Shown piece after piece: positions 8,706-17,562 of a stretch of 64,000 nt of DNA; positions within the stretch are counted from its first letter, which is position 1; every line of letters starts with the position of its first letter. Origin of the DNA: Peribacillus simplex. Lineage in GTDB: Bacteria; Bacillota; Bacilli; Bacillales; DSM-1321. Both the position numbers and the translations under genes were made by a program. The stretch is taken from positions 2,384,001-2,448,000 of the forward strand of contig NZ_CP126106.1 in assembly GCF_030123325.1 (NCBI RefSeq). Direction: 5' to 3'. The notes under the pieces were generated by a model. The model made no database searches, was not told the DNA's origin, and saw only the letters and a program-made list of their open reading frames with translations.

Positions 8706-9899
8706 ATGAACATCGAGATTAATCAAACGATCACTATTTTTTTAGCGGTACTGCTTTTAGCACTAGGCGGGATTATCGTTAGGAATGTCAAAATATTTAA
8801 ACACTTTTGTATCCCTGCACCTGTTGTAGGGGGATTACTGTTTGCGATAGTCGCTACAAGTCTTAAAACCTTTCTAAACGTAACCATTTCATTAGATACG
8901 ACACTCCAGGGATTATTTATGTTAACGTTTTTTACGACTGTTGGATTGGGTGCCAGTTTTCAATTAGTAAAAGTCGGCGGTAAATTATTATTAATATATT
9001 GGTTGTTATGTGGGTTTCTGGCATTTGCACAAAATCTAATTGGAATATCTTTAGCACCCGTTTTTGGGATTGATCCATTGATTGGTATGATGGCTGGAGC
9101 AATATCCATGGAAGGTGGCATAGGTGCGGCTACAGCATTTGGGGGTACCATTGAATCGCTAGGAATTCAATCTGCCCAAGCAATTGGAATAGCAGCAGCT
9201 ACTTTAGGGTTAGTATTTGGTGGATTAGTTGGAGGTCCAACTGTAAAATATCTAATTAATAAACACAAATTAACACCAAGTAAAAAGGATATTGAAATTC
9301 AGGAAAAGAAAGAAATGGAAGACAAAATAGAATTGAATGCAGCTTCATTTATGAAACAAGTTTTAATACTGACATTTTGTATGGCTTTAGGTTCATATTT
9401 AGGAGAGTTGTTTTCGGCGAAGACAGGTTATGTTTTACCGAATTATGTTGGAGCAATGATAGTGGCTGTAATAGTCCGGAATATTTTGGATAAAATAAAT
9501 GGGAAAATCATCGAAATGCCTAGTATAAATTTTATTGGAGATATTACTTTAGGTATTTTCTTATCAATGGCATTAATGAGTATAAAACTATGGGAAGTTG
9601 CTGACCTTGCGTTACCTATTATTTTAATTGTGGTGATACAAGTAATCTTCATTATACTTTTAAGTATATTCATCATGTTTCGTTTTCTTGGCAAAAACTA
9701 CGATGCGGCAGTTATGGTTGGAGGATTTATCGGACATGGTATAGGGGCTACACCAAATGCGATGGCCAATATGTCAACGATCACTGCTAAATATGGACCT
9801 TCAAGTAAAGCGTATTTAATCGTTCCGATCGTGGGTGCATTTCTTATTGACGTTTTTGCCATGCCGATTATCATAATAAGTATTAATCTATTGAAATGA
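8706..9899 (+). CDS. gltS: Sodium/glutamate symporter
   Basis: Integral membrane protein (398 aa) of the GltS family that imports glutamate with sodium. About ten hydrophobic segments are visible, with the two inverted halves typical of the family and the conserved glycine-rich motifs FGGTIESLGIQSAQAIGIAAAT in the first half and GGFIGHGIGATPNAMANM in the second. Start ATG 8706 is preferred over TTG 8682 because GGAGAGGAG lies 8 nt before it. It follows hutG by 5 nt, so it shares the sigma-54 promoter. Transport of formiminoglutamate as an alternative substrate is possible but unproven. Confidence 0.92.
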   Translation: MNIEINQTITIFLAVLLLALGGIIVRNVKIFKHFCIPAPVVGGLLFAIVATSLKTFLNVTISLDTTLQGLFMLTFFTTVGLGASFQLVKVGGKLLLIYWLLCGFLAFAQNLIGISLAPVFGIDPLIGMMAGAISMEGGIGAATAFGGTIESLGIQSAQAIGIAAATLGLVFGGLVGGPTVKYLINKHKLTPSKKDIEIQEKKEMEDKIELNAASFMKQVLILTFCMALGSYLGELFSAKTGYVLPNYVGAMIVAVIVRNILDKINGKIIEMPSINFIGDITLGIFLSMALMSIKLWEVADLALPIILIVVIQVIFIILLSIFIMFRFLGKNYDAAVMVGGFIGHGIGATPNAMANMSTITAKYGPSSKAYLIVPIVGAFLIDVFAMPIIIISINLLK

Positions 9900-10269
9900 T
9901 AATTTGTTCTTAATGATGGAATGAATTTCAAAATTAATAGTTTATATGCAAAGCCTGATATGGTCAAAGTATAGTTAGATATAGTGTTGATACCGAATGT
10001 TTTTAGTAGTATCAAAAACATTCGGTATTGTCTTTTTTCCGAAATTGCCCACATAGTAGGTAATTCACACTGGTTTGTTTAGTAATGCACCGGAACACCA
10101 TCAATTTCAGGTTATGCTACGATGATCAGAGACCAGTACACCTAAGCTCAATCATGCCTCTCTGTTAATCGTATCCACCCTAATGGAAATGAACAATTTT
10201 TTTGTTCTGCACTCTGGTCGAAATTGTTTTCAACTGAAGTAAAGTAATAATTAAAAGGGGAGAAAATAG
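9900..10269. other. Intergenic region between gltS and hutD
   Basis: Contains the gltS terminator (9991-10038) and, after it, about 200 bases that must include the hutD promoter. I see no clear promoter boxes or other structured element. Confidence 0.5.
9991..10038 (+). terminator. Terminator of hutG-gltS
   Basis: ACCGAATGTTTTT (from 9992) pairs with AAAAACATTCGGT (ending 10026), followed after a few bases by six T residues. Confidence 0.85.
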
Positions 10270-10884
10270 TTGTCATATTCTCTAAATGTAATAAGAAAAA
10301 GTGAACAAACCTCCAGTCTTTGGTCAGGTGGTAAAACAACTCAACTTGCCATTTATCCTGAAGATGGAGATTATTCGAAGCGTGATTTCAAATGGCGGAT
10401 AAGCACCGCAGATGTCGAGGTGGATGAATCCTTATTTACTCACCTTCCAGGCATTCAGAGGATCATCATGATCCTTGATGGTGAAATGTCGCTGGAACAT
10501 AAAGGAAAGCACCGGGTGCATTTACAGCCATTTGAACAGGATCGGTTTGATGGAGGCTGGACAACCCGAAGTATTGGGAGGGTTACGGACTTTAATTTGA
10601 TGTTAGCAGAAGGGTGCGAAGGAGACCTTGGCACGATTCATTTGAATGATGGAATTCATTCTGAAGTGTTGGATAATGGGGATTCTGCGAAAAGATCCGA
10701 CGCCTATTATTGTTTCAAAGGAAAAAGCAGAATGAGTATCGATGAAAAAGAGTCTATTGTTTTAGGGCAAGGTGACTTGGTGATCTTGAACATGGATCAA
10801 TTCTGCAACAATTTAAATATAAAGTTATCCAATTACGAAGACGGCTCATCTGCAACAATTATTAAGGTAAGTATTTTTTATTGA
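10270..10884 (+). CDS. hutD: HutD/Ves family protein
   Basis: Cupin-fold protein (204 aa) of the HutD/Ves family. HutD proteins accompany histidine-utilisation genes and are thought to limit flux through the pathway, possibly by binding formylglutamate-type intermediates. Family features visible are the N-terminal LWSGGKTTQLAIYP segment, the WRISTADV strand, IILDGEMSLEHKG-type cupin turns and NLMLAEGC. It starts at TTG 10270 with AAGGGGAG 8 nt upstream. Its place after hutG supports a histidine-derived substrate for this locus. Confidence 0.85.
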   Translation: MSYSLNVIRKSEQTSSLWSGGKTTQLAIYPEDGDYSKRDFKWRISTADVEVDESLFTHLPGIQRIIMILDGEMSLEHKGKHRVHLQPFEQDRFDGGWTTRSIGRVTDFNLMLAEGCEGDLGTIHLNDGIHSEVLDNGDSAKRSDAYYCFKGKSRMSIDEKESIVLGQGDLVILNMDQFCNNLNIKLSNYEDGSSATIIKVSIFY

Positions 10885-11098
10885 TGGAAATTCTGGGTTG
10901 CCAAAGCATTCATCCTTCTCATATATAAATTGATTGCGCCCCAATGATGAGATTTGACGTCAAGCGTTCACTGCCAAATGGTTTCCATCTCATACCTTTT
11001 ATAGATTAATAGTGCCAGATACATCCAAGATTATGAGTTACTTTATTCAGATTATATACAGTAAAAAGTAAACAGGAAATTGAATAATCATTAATCAG

Positions 11099-11126
11099 AG
11101 CTGTCTTTAGACAGCTTTTTCTTTTT
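11099..11126 (+). terminator. Terminator-like hairpin downstream of hutD
   Basis: AGCTGTC pairs with GACAGCT across a 4-nt loop (11099-11116), followed by TTTTTCTTTTT. Confidence 0.8.
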
Positions 11127-11172
11127 GGCTCTTTTCGTAAAGATTGTTGTTTTTAAAACGAAACGATTTCAG

Positions 11173-11297
11173 GTTGATTGAAGCGCAAGTGCGAGGCTCC
11201 TGCGGGAGCAGCGGGACAGGTGAGACCCCACAGGCGTTTACGCCGAGGGAGGCTCACCGCCAGCCCCGCGGAAAGCGAGCATCTGGAGGGGTAATCA
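11173..11297 (+). repeat. GC-rich dispersed repeat, copy 1
   Basis: About 125 bases, far richer in GC than the surroundings, begin and end with TTGATTG.../...AATCAACC and contain inner complementary parts (GGTGAGACCCC... and GGAGGCTCACC). A diverged copy lies at 37238-37375 on the other strand. Repeats of this appearance are known between genes of many Bacillaceae; their function is not established. It does not encode protein. Confidence 0.75.
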
Positions 11298-11591
11298 ACC
11301 ACACCGCTTTACTTGGTAAATAGCAACAAAGTATGCGAAAACAGCCTTCTTTTTAAAATAAATGGTACAGATTAGTTGGTATTGATAAAAAGTCTCTAGA
11401 GATAATTTTAAAATTATTTTGAAATACCCAATTTGGGAATGTTCGGTATGTGAAACCAGAATTAAAACACTTACATTTCCTATTATCCGCGAATAATTAC
11501 CTGAATATATCAAATTATCTTTAAATTCAAACGATTTAATGTTATTATTTTAGAATATTCAAACTATTAAATTGGAAGGTGAGGAACTCAT

Positions 11592-12779
11592 ATGTCACAG
11601 ATGTTGGCTTTAGTTATTGTTATTCTGATTTTATTTGTAGGAGACATTGTGGCGGTCCGGACAAAAGCTTGGGTACCTTCCGTTTTCGTTTCCGCAATCC
11701 TGTTTCTATGTGGTTATTGGACGTTCTTCCCGCAAGACATCGTTTCGATAGCAGGTGTTCCACCGGTAGTGGCAACCATGATGATGTACCTATTGATCAC
11801 GAATATGGGAACATTGCTTTCAATAAGAGAGTTGGTGAATCAATGGAAAACAATTGTCATCTCCTTATCTGGCATTCTTGGTATTGTTGCACTATTATTC
11901 GCAATTGGCACATTTATATTTGATCTGCAAACTGTCCTTGTAGCGATTCCACCTTTAGTGGGCGGAATGGTATCTTCAATAATCATGTCAGAAGGAGCGG
12001 CAGACGCAGGACTTACGAGTTTGTCCGTTTTTGCCATTGTTATTTATGTAATGCAAGGCTTTGCTGGATATCCTTTAACTTCAATTGTGTTGAAGAAAGA
12101 AGGGAAGAAGCTTTTGGGGCAATATCGCAATGGGCAATTAACGGTAAAAAAGAGTGATACTGCAGACGCTTCAGAAGGTATGACGGAACTTAAGCTGTTT
12201 AAAAAACTTCCTGAAAAATATAATACGGAATATTTTAAATTTTTCAGACTTGCGATTGTTGCTTTTCTGGCTTACCTTGTTTCGACTGGATTAGAGCCCA
12301 TTATATCAATAAATGCATTTGTTCTTTGCTTACTATTCGGGGTTGTCGGAAAAAGTATAGGTTTCTTGGAAAAACAGACTCTGCAAAAAGCAAATGGATT
12401 TGGATTTGCCATCATGGCCCTTATGCTTTTCGTCTTTGACGGATTGAAAAGTGCAACACCAAGTATGATGATGGAGATTCTTTACCCACTTATTGTTTGC
12501 ATTTTCCTAGCTGTTATTGGCATGTATATATTCTCATTCATTGCAGGTAAATTGTTAAAAGTCAGCAAAGAAATGGCCTTCGCTGTATCTTTAACAGCAT
12601 TATACGGATTTCCTGCCGATTACATTATCACCAATGAAGTCGTCAATTCATTAACAAAAGATGAAAATGAAAAAGAAGCATTGCTAAGCCATATGCTGCC
12701 GCCGATGCTTGTTGGTGGATTTATATCGGTTACGATCGTGTCGGTTATTTTGGCGGGAATATTTGTACAATTCTTGTAA
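11592..12779 (+). CDS. Polytopic membrane protein, probable transporter
   Basis: The 395-residue product has about ten to eleven hydrophobic segments and a hydrophilic loop near residues 165-205. Two halves look distantly alike (GGMVSSIIMSEGAADAGL in the first, LTALYGFPADYIITNEV in the second). I do not recognise a named family with confidence. A GGAAGGTGAGG ribosome site precedes ATG 11592. It is followed after 17 nt by two M20 amidohydrolases, so it probably brings in their substrate, such as an N-carbamoyl or N-acyl amino acid; that is inference from the operon. Confidence 0.75.
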   Translation: MSQMLALVIVILILFVGDIVAVRTKAWVPSVFVSAILFLCGYWTFFPQDIVSIAGVPPVVATMMMYLLITNMGTLLSIRELVNQWKTIVISLSGILGIVALLFAIGTFIFDLQTVLVAIPPLVGGMVSSIIMSEGAADAGLTSLSVFAIVIYVMQGFAGYPLTSIVLKKEGKKLLGQYRNGQLTVKKSDTADASEGMTELKLFKKLPEKYNTEYFKFFRLAIVAFLAYLVSTGLEPIISINAFVLCLLFGVVGKSIGFLEKQTLQKANGFGFAIMALMLFVFDGLKSATPSMMMEILYPLIVCIFLAVIGMYIFSFIAGKLLKVSKEMAFAVSLTALYGFPADYIITNEVVNSLTKDENEKEALLSHMLPPMLVGGFISVTIVSVILAGIFVQFL

Positions 12780-12796
12780 AATTGGAGGGATTCTAA

Positions 12797-14023
12797 GTGA
12801 GTCTTATCGAACGTATAGAAAAGCAAATAAATGATTTGAACGAATTCACATCAACACCCGGAAAAGGGACAACCAGGCTTACGTATAGCAAGGAAGACTT
12901 ACTTACACGCAATTATATTAAAAATAAAATGATGGATTCCGGTCTAACAGTAAAGGAAGATGGACTTGGAAATATTTTTGGAAAGCTTGAAGGTACTTTA
13001 AAAGATGCACCAAGCATTTTGATCGGTTCACATTTTGATTCCGTACCAAATGGCGGTGCGTATGACGGACCAGCCGGTGTAATTGTCGCTCTTGAAGTGG
13101 CCGCCCTATTTGCAGAAAATCAATTAACACCTAAATATCCATTGGAAATCGTTGCCCTGATTGAAGAAGAGGGTGCTCGTTTTGGCGGAGGACTAATGGG
13201 GTCGAGAGGAATAGTGGGAACACTTAGTGAGGAAAGTTTTAAAAACTTAAGGGATAAAGAAGGTATCACAACAATTGAAGCGATGTCAAAAATTGGTCTG
13301 GATTCATCACTTCCGAAAAGGAGAAATCCTAATAGCATTAAAGCATTTCTCGAATTGCATATAGAACAAGGGCCAATCCTTGAAGAGAAGAATATCCCCA
13401 TTGGTGTTGTAGAGGCTATTGTTGGTTTAACTCAATTTGAAGTAACCATTGAAGGAAAGGCAGGACATGCAGGCACAACCCCGATGGATCGCCGTACGGA
13501 TGCATTGGTTGCAGCCGCCCAGATTATTTCTCAATTACCGAGCTTTGCAATTGAGGAAGGTGAAGGAACGGTTATCACGACAGGGCGACTACATGTTTTA
13601 CCAAATGGAGCCAACGTCATCCCAAATAAAGTCGAATTTTCGGTAGATATCCGATCTAGCAAGGAAGAACATATTAACAATGTCATCAAGCGAATGAAAG
13701 AATTAATAGAATCCTACCATGAGCAGGGAATCCATACAGCTGCGGAACAGGTGTTATATATGCCGCCAAAGGTATTGAGTGATGAGATAAAAGCTTTATT
13801 AAAGGATAAAAGTTCTGATTTGGAAATTCCATACTGTTCCGTTAATAGTGGAGCAGGTCATGATGCGATGGTTTTTTCCGATGTGACTGATGTTGGCATG
13901 CTCTTTGTTCCAAGTAAAGCAGGACTAAGTCATTGTCCAGAAGAATGGTCTGATGCACGTCATTTAGCAAATGGAGTGCAAATATTTTACGAAGTGGCTA
14001 AATGTTTAACGGAGGTAGAATGA
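12797..14023 (+). CDS. Zn-dependent M20 hydrolase of the N-carbamoyl-L-amino acid hydrolase / allantoate amidohydrolase family
   Basis: Dinuclear metal amidohydrolase (408 aa) that removes carbamoyl or ureido groups from amino-acid derivatives. Metal and catalytic positions are visible: SHFDSVPNGG (H79, D81), YDG (D90), the acidic EEEG at 123-126 and ELHIEQG (H188), followed by the lid domain with AGHAGTTPMDRR. Start is GTG 12797 with GGAGGG 7 nt upstream. It lies between a membrane carrier and a second M20 enzyme in one operon. Members act on carbamoyl amino acids (AmaB/HyuC), allantoate (AllC) or beta-ureidopropionate; the sequence alone does not choose. Confidence 0.88.
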   Translation: MSLIERIEKQINDLNEFTSTPGKGTTRLTYSKEDLLTRNYIKNKMMDSGLTVKEDGLGNIFGKLEGTLKDAPSILIGSHFDSVPNGGAYDGPAGVIVALEVAALFAENQLTPKYPLEIVALIEEEGARFGGGLMGSRGIVGTLSEESFKNLRDKEGITTIEAMSKIGLDSSLPKRRNPNSIKAFLELHIEQGPILEEKNIPIGVVEAIVGLTQFEVTIEGKAGHAGTTPMDRRTDALVAAAQIISQLPSFAIEEGEGTVITTGRLHVLPNGANVIPNKVEFSVDIRSSKEEHINNVIKRMKELIESYHEQGIHTAAEQVLYMPPKVLSDEIKALLKDKSSDLEIPYCSVNSGAGHDAMVFSDVTDVGMLFVPSKAGLSHCPEEWSDARHLANGVQIFYEVAKCLTEVE

Positions 14024-14025
14024 GG

Positions 14026-15201
14026 ATGATTAATCAAACGATAAAAGAAGCGATTCAAAATAATAGTGATGAATTAATTGAAATACGTAGAAAACTTCAT
14101 AGCGAACCTGAGTTATCATGGGAAGAAGAAAATACAACGGCCTTTATTTGTGACTACCTTGATAAATTAGAAATACCTTATCGCAAAGCAGAACCAACAG
14201 GTGTCATTGCAGAAATTAAAGGCGGTAAGGCAGGAAAGACGGTAGCATTAAGAGCGGATATGGACGCCCTATCTGTTGAAGAATTAAATAAAGACTTGCC
14301 GTATGCTTCAAAAGAAGAAGGGAAAATGCATGCATGTGGTCATGATGCACACACATCCATGCTATTAATTGCAGCGAAGGCACTAAACGGAATAAAAGAA
14401 GAAATACCTGGGAATGTGCGATTAATCTTTCAGCCAGCTGAAGAAGTGGCAACAGGTGCAAAGGAAATGGTTAAACAAGGGGCTGTCAAAGGTGTTGATA
14501 ATGTTTTTGGCATACATATTTGGTCGCAAATGCCAACAAACAAGGTTGCTTGTACTCAAGGACCTTCATTCGCTTCAGCAGATATCTTTACAGTAACGTT
14601 TAAAGGAAGAGGGGGACATGGTGCCATGCCTCAGGATTGCATCGATGCAACCATTGTGGCCTCTTCATTCGTCATGAATGTACAATCTGTCGTATCAAGA
14701 ACGGTCGACCCACAGAATCCCGCAGTATTGACAGTTGGAAAAATGGCCGTGGGCACACGATTTAATGTCATTGCAGAAAATGCCGTCATTGAAGGGACTG
14801 TCCGTTGTTTTGATCCTAAAACACGTGATCATATTGAAAAACAGCTCCAGATTTATGCTGAAAATGTTGCCAATATTTACGGTGCGACCGCACAGGTTGA
14901 GTATTACCGTGGAACGCAAGCTGTCATTAATGATGAATACAGTGCCAAATTAGTGCAAAAAGTTGCTTCAAATGCGTTTGGGGAAGACTCACTATATAAT
15001 GAAAAGCCAACAATGGGTGGAGAAGATTTTAGTTTCTATTTAGATGAAGTACCTGGAAGCTTCGCTTTAGTTGGATCAGGAAACCCTGAAAAAGATACGG
15101 AATGGGCCCATCATCACGGGAAATTCAACATCGACGAAGATGCGCTTGCTACAGGTGCAGAACTTTACGCTCAATATGCCTGGGCATATTTGCACGAATA
15201 A
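14026..15201 (+). CDS. M20 family N-acyl amino acid amidohydrolase
   Basis: Metal-dependent amidohydrolase (391 aa) of the hippurate / IAA-amino acid / N-acetyl amino acid hydrolase type. It shows HACGHDAHTSML with the metal ligand C104 and H106, the QPAEEVATGAKEM acidic pair, GIHIWSQMP, and a dimerisation domain with GRGGHGAMPQDCIDA. ATG 14026 is chosen because GGAGGT at 14011-14016, inside the end of the preceding gene, is 9 nt away. Together with the previous enzyme it probably trims N-substituted amino acids imported by the carrier. Confidence 0.9.
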   Translation: MINQTIKEAIQNNSDELIEIRRKLHSEPELSWEEENTTAFICDYLDKLEIPYRKAEPTGVIAEIKGGKAGKTVALRADMDALSVEELNKDLPYASKEEGKMHACGHDAHTSMLLIAAKALNGIKEEIPGNVRLIFQPAEEVATGAKEMVKQGAVKGVDNVFGIHIWSQMPTNKVACTQGPSFASADIFTVTFKGRGGHGAMPQDCIDATIVASSFVMNVQSVVSRTVDPQNPAVLTVGKMAVGTRFNVIAENAVIEGTVRCFDPKTRDHIEKQLQIYAENVANIYGATAQVEYYRGTQAVINDEYSAKLVQKVASNAFGEDSLYNEKPTMGGEDFSFYLDEVPGSFALVGSGNPEKDTEWAHHHGKFNIDEDALATGAELYAQYAWAYLHE

Positions 15202-15247
15202 TGGTCTGAAGAAAAGAGGGAATCCAGTAATTACTAAAGGGTGTTTG

Positions 15248-15285
15248 AACGCCAGAAGGCCGCCAATTGGCGGCCTTCTGGTGTT
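15248..15285 (+). terminator. Strong 17-bp hairpin after the M20 operon
   Basis: AACGCCAGAAGGCCGCC pairs fully, allowing wobble, with GGCGGCCTTCTGGTGTT across an AATT loop. It lacks a T run, so the next hairpin may complete termination. Confidence 0.7.
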
Positions 15286-15323
15286 AAGGTTTAAATTTCA
15301 CTAAAAGGGCTTTGCACACAGTC

Positions 15324-15360
15324 AAAAAGGGAATGGATTTTACCATTCCCTTTTTGTTTT
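15324..15360 (+). terminator. Terminator of the M20 operon
   Basis: AAAAAGGGAATGG (15324-15336) pairs with CCATTCCCTTTTT (15343-15355), ending in a T-rich tract; it can work in both directions. Confidence 0.85.
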
Positions 15361-15518
15361 CCATTAATAAGGAATGAAACAACAAAGCTTCTTTTGTCGA
15401 AAACAAAAGTGAGAAATCAATTAATCATCTACAAAAAACTTAAATTAACTTAAATTAATGCAGAATTCATTGCTATTAAAAATAAATAGACTTATAATTG
15501 GATCTATAGGGTGAAATC

Positions 15519-15692
15519 ATGTAAATGGACGAGTGACTATTTCGACAAATATGAAAATGGATTGATATCGAAACAATTTGTTAAAGAAATAATAAATCCA
15601 AAAACACCACTAGAAGAGATATGAAAAATTGGAAGATAAGAGAAAACTCAATCAAATACAGGATGGTTGCCTCTTGTTTTCCAATGAAGTCT
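15519..15692 (+). pseudogene. Decayed DeoR-type regulator (N-terminal remnant)
   Basis: By hand alignment the DNA from about 15488 to 15692 matches the start of the intact DeoR-type gene at 18581. Both have CTTATAATT upstream and ATCATG at the start. Both then carry GGATTGATAT-GAAACAATTTG, a shared AGAAGAG stretch and finally AATGAAGTC. In this copy the ATG at 15519 is followed at once by TAA, and further stops and about 20 missing bases break the frame. It lies just ahead of the Tat amidohydrolase, where a local regulator gene would be expected. The match ends near 15692. Confidence 0.7.
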
Positions 15693-15743
15693 ATTAATCA
15701 TGATCATCTTAAAATACAAACGTACTAGAGGAGGATTTTACAG

Positions 15744-17168
15744 GTGAATCAGGATAAGGAAGGTTTGTCCCGCAGAAAGTTTATAGGTAACGTCTGTAAA
15801 ATTGGAAGCGCTTCCGCGGTTCTCGGTGTCACGGACACGATGGGATTGTTCATGCCTGAGATGGCAAGTGCGGATACCGAGAAGAAGGCTGGCCATAACA
15901 CCAAAAAACCAGGAAAGAACAGTTCCTACATGTTGATGAATGTTCGATTGGAAAGTGGATACAAGTATAAAAATGGACAGGTCGTCGCAACCGAAACCGT
16001 ATTGAGGAACCTCCATATTGTTAAAGGCACCATTACCAGAATACTAGATACCAATTCCCCTTATGGAAAAGGTATCGATTGCTACGACGCGAAAGGCATG
16101 CTGCTACTTCCATCTTTTAGAGATATGCATATTCATTTGGATAAAACCTATTATGGGGGACCTTGGAGAGCAGCTGCTACGAGGAAAAATGGCATTTTTG
16201 ACATGATTACCTTGGAGCAGACACTGCTACTGGAGCTCCTTCCAACAGCCCAGGAGCGTGCGGAGAAATTAATTGAACTAATTCTTGGCTATGGCTCGAC
16301 ATATGTCAGAAGCCATTGCAACATCGATCCAGTCGTTGGCCTAAAGAATCTTGAGAAACTCAATCGGGCCTTAGCAAACTATTCAGATAAAATATCACAT
16401 GAAATTGTTGGCTTTCCTCAACATGGCTTGCTTCGTTCAAATGCTCAGGGACTGATACGCGAAGCCATGCAGCTCGGAGTTACACATGTTGGCGGACTAG
16501 ATCCAACCTTAGTTGACGGTGATATGGAAAAATCGTTGCAAACAATGGTACAGATCGCAGTGGACTACAAAGCAGGTATTGATATTCACCTTCATGAAGG
16601 TGGCGAAACGGGATTGAAGGCAATTCGTCGATTGGCTGACCTGACTGAGGAAGCCGGTTTGCAGGGGAAAGTGACGATCAGTCATGCGTTTTCGCTCGCT
16701 TCGTTAGGGGATGGAGCCGATATAGAAATGGCAAAACGCCTTGCATCGCTGGGTATTTCCATTGCCTCAACCGTTCCAATCGGCAAAGACGTAATGCCGA
16801 TTCCGCTGCTTCAGAAGCATAAGGTGAACGTCATGCTTGGTAATGATAGTATTACTGATCACTGGTCACCATTCGGGATTGGCGATACGCTGCAGAAGGC
16901 ACATCTCGCTGCAGATTTGTATGGATGGTCAAACGAATACAACCTGTCCCGCTCACTTTCCCTTGCAACAGGCGGCCTTACACCGCTAGACGAGTCCGGT
17001 AAGCAAATATGGCCAAAGGTAGGGGATGCCGCGACCGCCGTACTCATTCCGGCAAGCTGCTCGGCCGAAGCCGTAGCCCGCCTGCCTAAGCGTGCTGCCG
17101 TATTGCATAAGGGAACTCTGTCTTCGGGTTCTCTGGATAGCGTGAAGCCTAAGCTTCATATCAATTAA
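15744..17168 (+). CDS. Tat-exported amidohydrolase, cytosine-deaminase-like
   Basis: Exported metal-dependent hydrolase (474 aa). The N-terminus has a twin-arginine signal, SRRKFIG at residues 9-15, a weakly hydrophobic stretch and a likely cleavage after EMASA near 46. The amidohydrolase barrel keeps its metal set: HIHLDK (H129, H131), HLHEGG (H282, H284), SHAF (H314) and NDSITDHWSP (D368), a pattern closest to the cytosine deaminase/AtzC group. It starts at GTG 15744 with GAGGAGG upstream. tatA (17287) and tatC (17563) follow directly, as in phoD-tatA-tatC, so they probably export it. The substrate is unknown; a cyclic or aromatic amide is likely from the family. A headless relative lies at 26543-27175. 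Confidence 0.85.
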   Translation: MNQDKEGLSRRKFIGNVCKIGSASAVLGVTDTMGLFMPEMASADTEKKAGHNTKKPGKNSSYMLMNVRLESGYKYKNGQVVATETVLRNLHIVKGTITRILDTNSPYGKGIDCYDAKGMLLLPSFRDMHIHLDKTYYGGPWRAAATRKNGIFDMITLEQTLLLELLPTAQERAEKLIELILGYGSTYVRSHCNIDPVVGLKNLEKLNRALANYSDKISHEIVGFPQHGLLRSNAQGLIREAMQLGVTHVGGLDPTLVDGDMEKSLQTMVQIAVDYKAGIDIHLHEGGETGLKAIRRLADLTEEAGLQGKVTISHAFSLASLGDGADIEMAKRLASLGISIASTVPIGKDVMPIPLLQKHKVNVMLGNDSITDHWSPFGIGDTLQKAHLAADLYGWSNEYNLSRSLSLATGGLTPLDESGKQIWPKVGDAATAVLIPASCSAEAVARLPKRAAVLHKGTLSSGSLDSVKPKLHIN

Positions 17169-17286
17169 AAGGGTATGACATCGTTAGAGAACCTTGTTAA
17201 AAAAGAATTGGGGATAAGTTCGATGAGCACATAAACGTTTAACGTTTTAAAGGAATTACAAAATATAAATACCAATGGGGGAAGTT

Positions 17287-17475
17287 ATGCTACAAAATAT
17301 CGGAATACCAGGATTGATGCTAATTTTAGTGATAGCCCTAATTATTTTCGGCCCTTCAAAGTTACCGGAAATTGGAAGGGCGTTTGGCTCAACATTAAGA
17401 GAATTTAAAAAGTCTACCAGAGACCTTGTAGCAGATGACACGAATGCAGATGTGACCAACAAGAAAGAAAGCTAA
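17287..17475 (+). CDS. tatA: Sec-independent translocase subunit TatA
   Basis: Single-helix pore subunit of the twin-arginine translocase (62 aa): short N-terminus, transmembrane helix IPGLMLILVIALIIFGP, the FGPSKLPEIGRAFG hinge and an amphipathic helix, then a charged tail. ATG 17287 is preferred over ATG 17275 because GGGGGAAG lies between them. It follows the Tat-signal amidohydrolase by about 120 nt and precedes tatC, with a terminator between. It closely resembles the second TatA at 48159. Confidence 0.93.
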   Translation: MLQNIGIPGLMLILVIALIIFGPSKLPEIGRAFGSTLREFKKSTRDLVADDTNADVTNKKES

Positions 17476-17493
17476 TCAAATAAATGAAGAGGG

Positions 17494-17522
17494 GATGTAG
17501 GACCTGTCTTACATCTTTTTTT
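17494..17522 (+). terminator. Hairpin terminator between tatA and tatC
   Basis: GATGTAGG pairs with CTTACATC (one wobble) and is followed by seven T residues. It would limit read-through from tatA into tatC, which fits the need for more TatA than TatC. Confidence 0.75.
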
Positions 17523-17562
17523 CCTGGAGTGATGAAGTTGGAAAATCAAAAAAAAAGCGAGC

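Larger units (their letters stand above)
10885..11591. other. Intergenic region with hairpin and dispersed repeat
   Basis: Contains a terminator (11099-11126) and a GC-rich dispersed repeat (11173-11297). The rest, including the AT-rich 300 bases ahead of the carrier gene, shows no gene. Confidence 0.5.
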
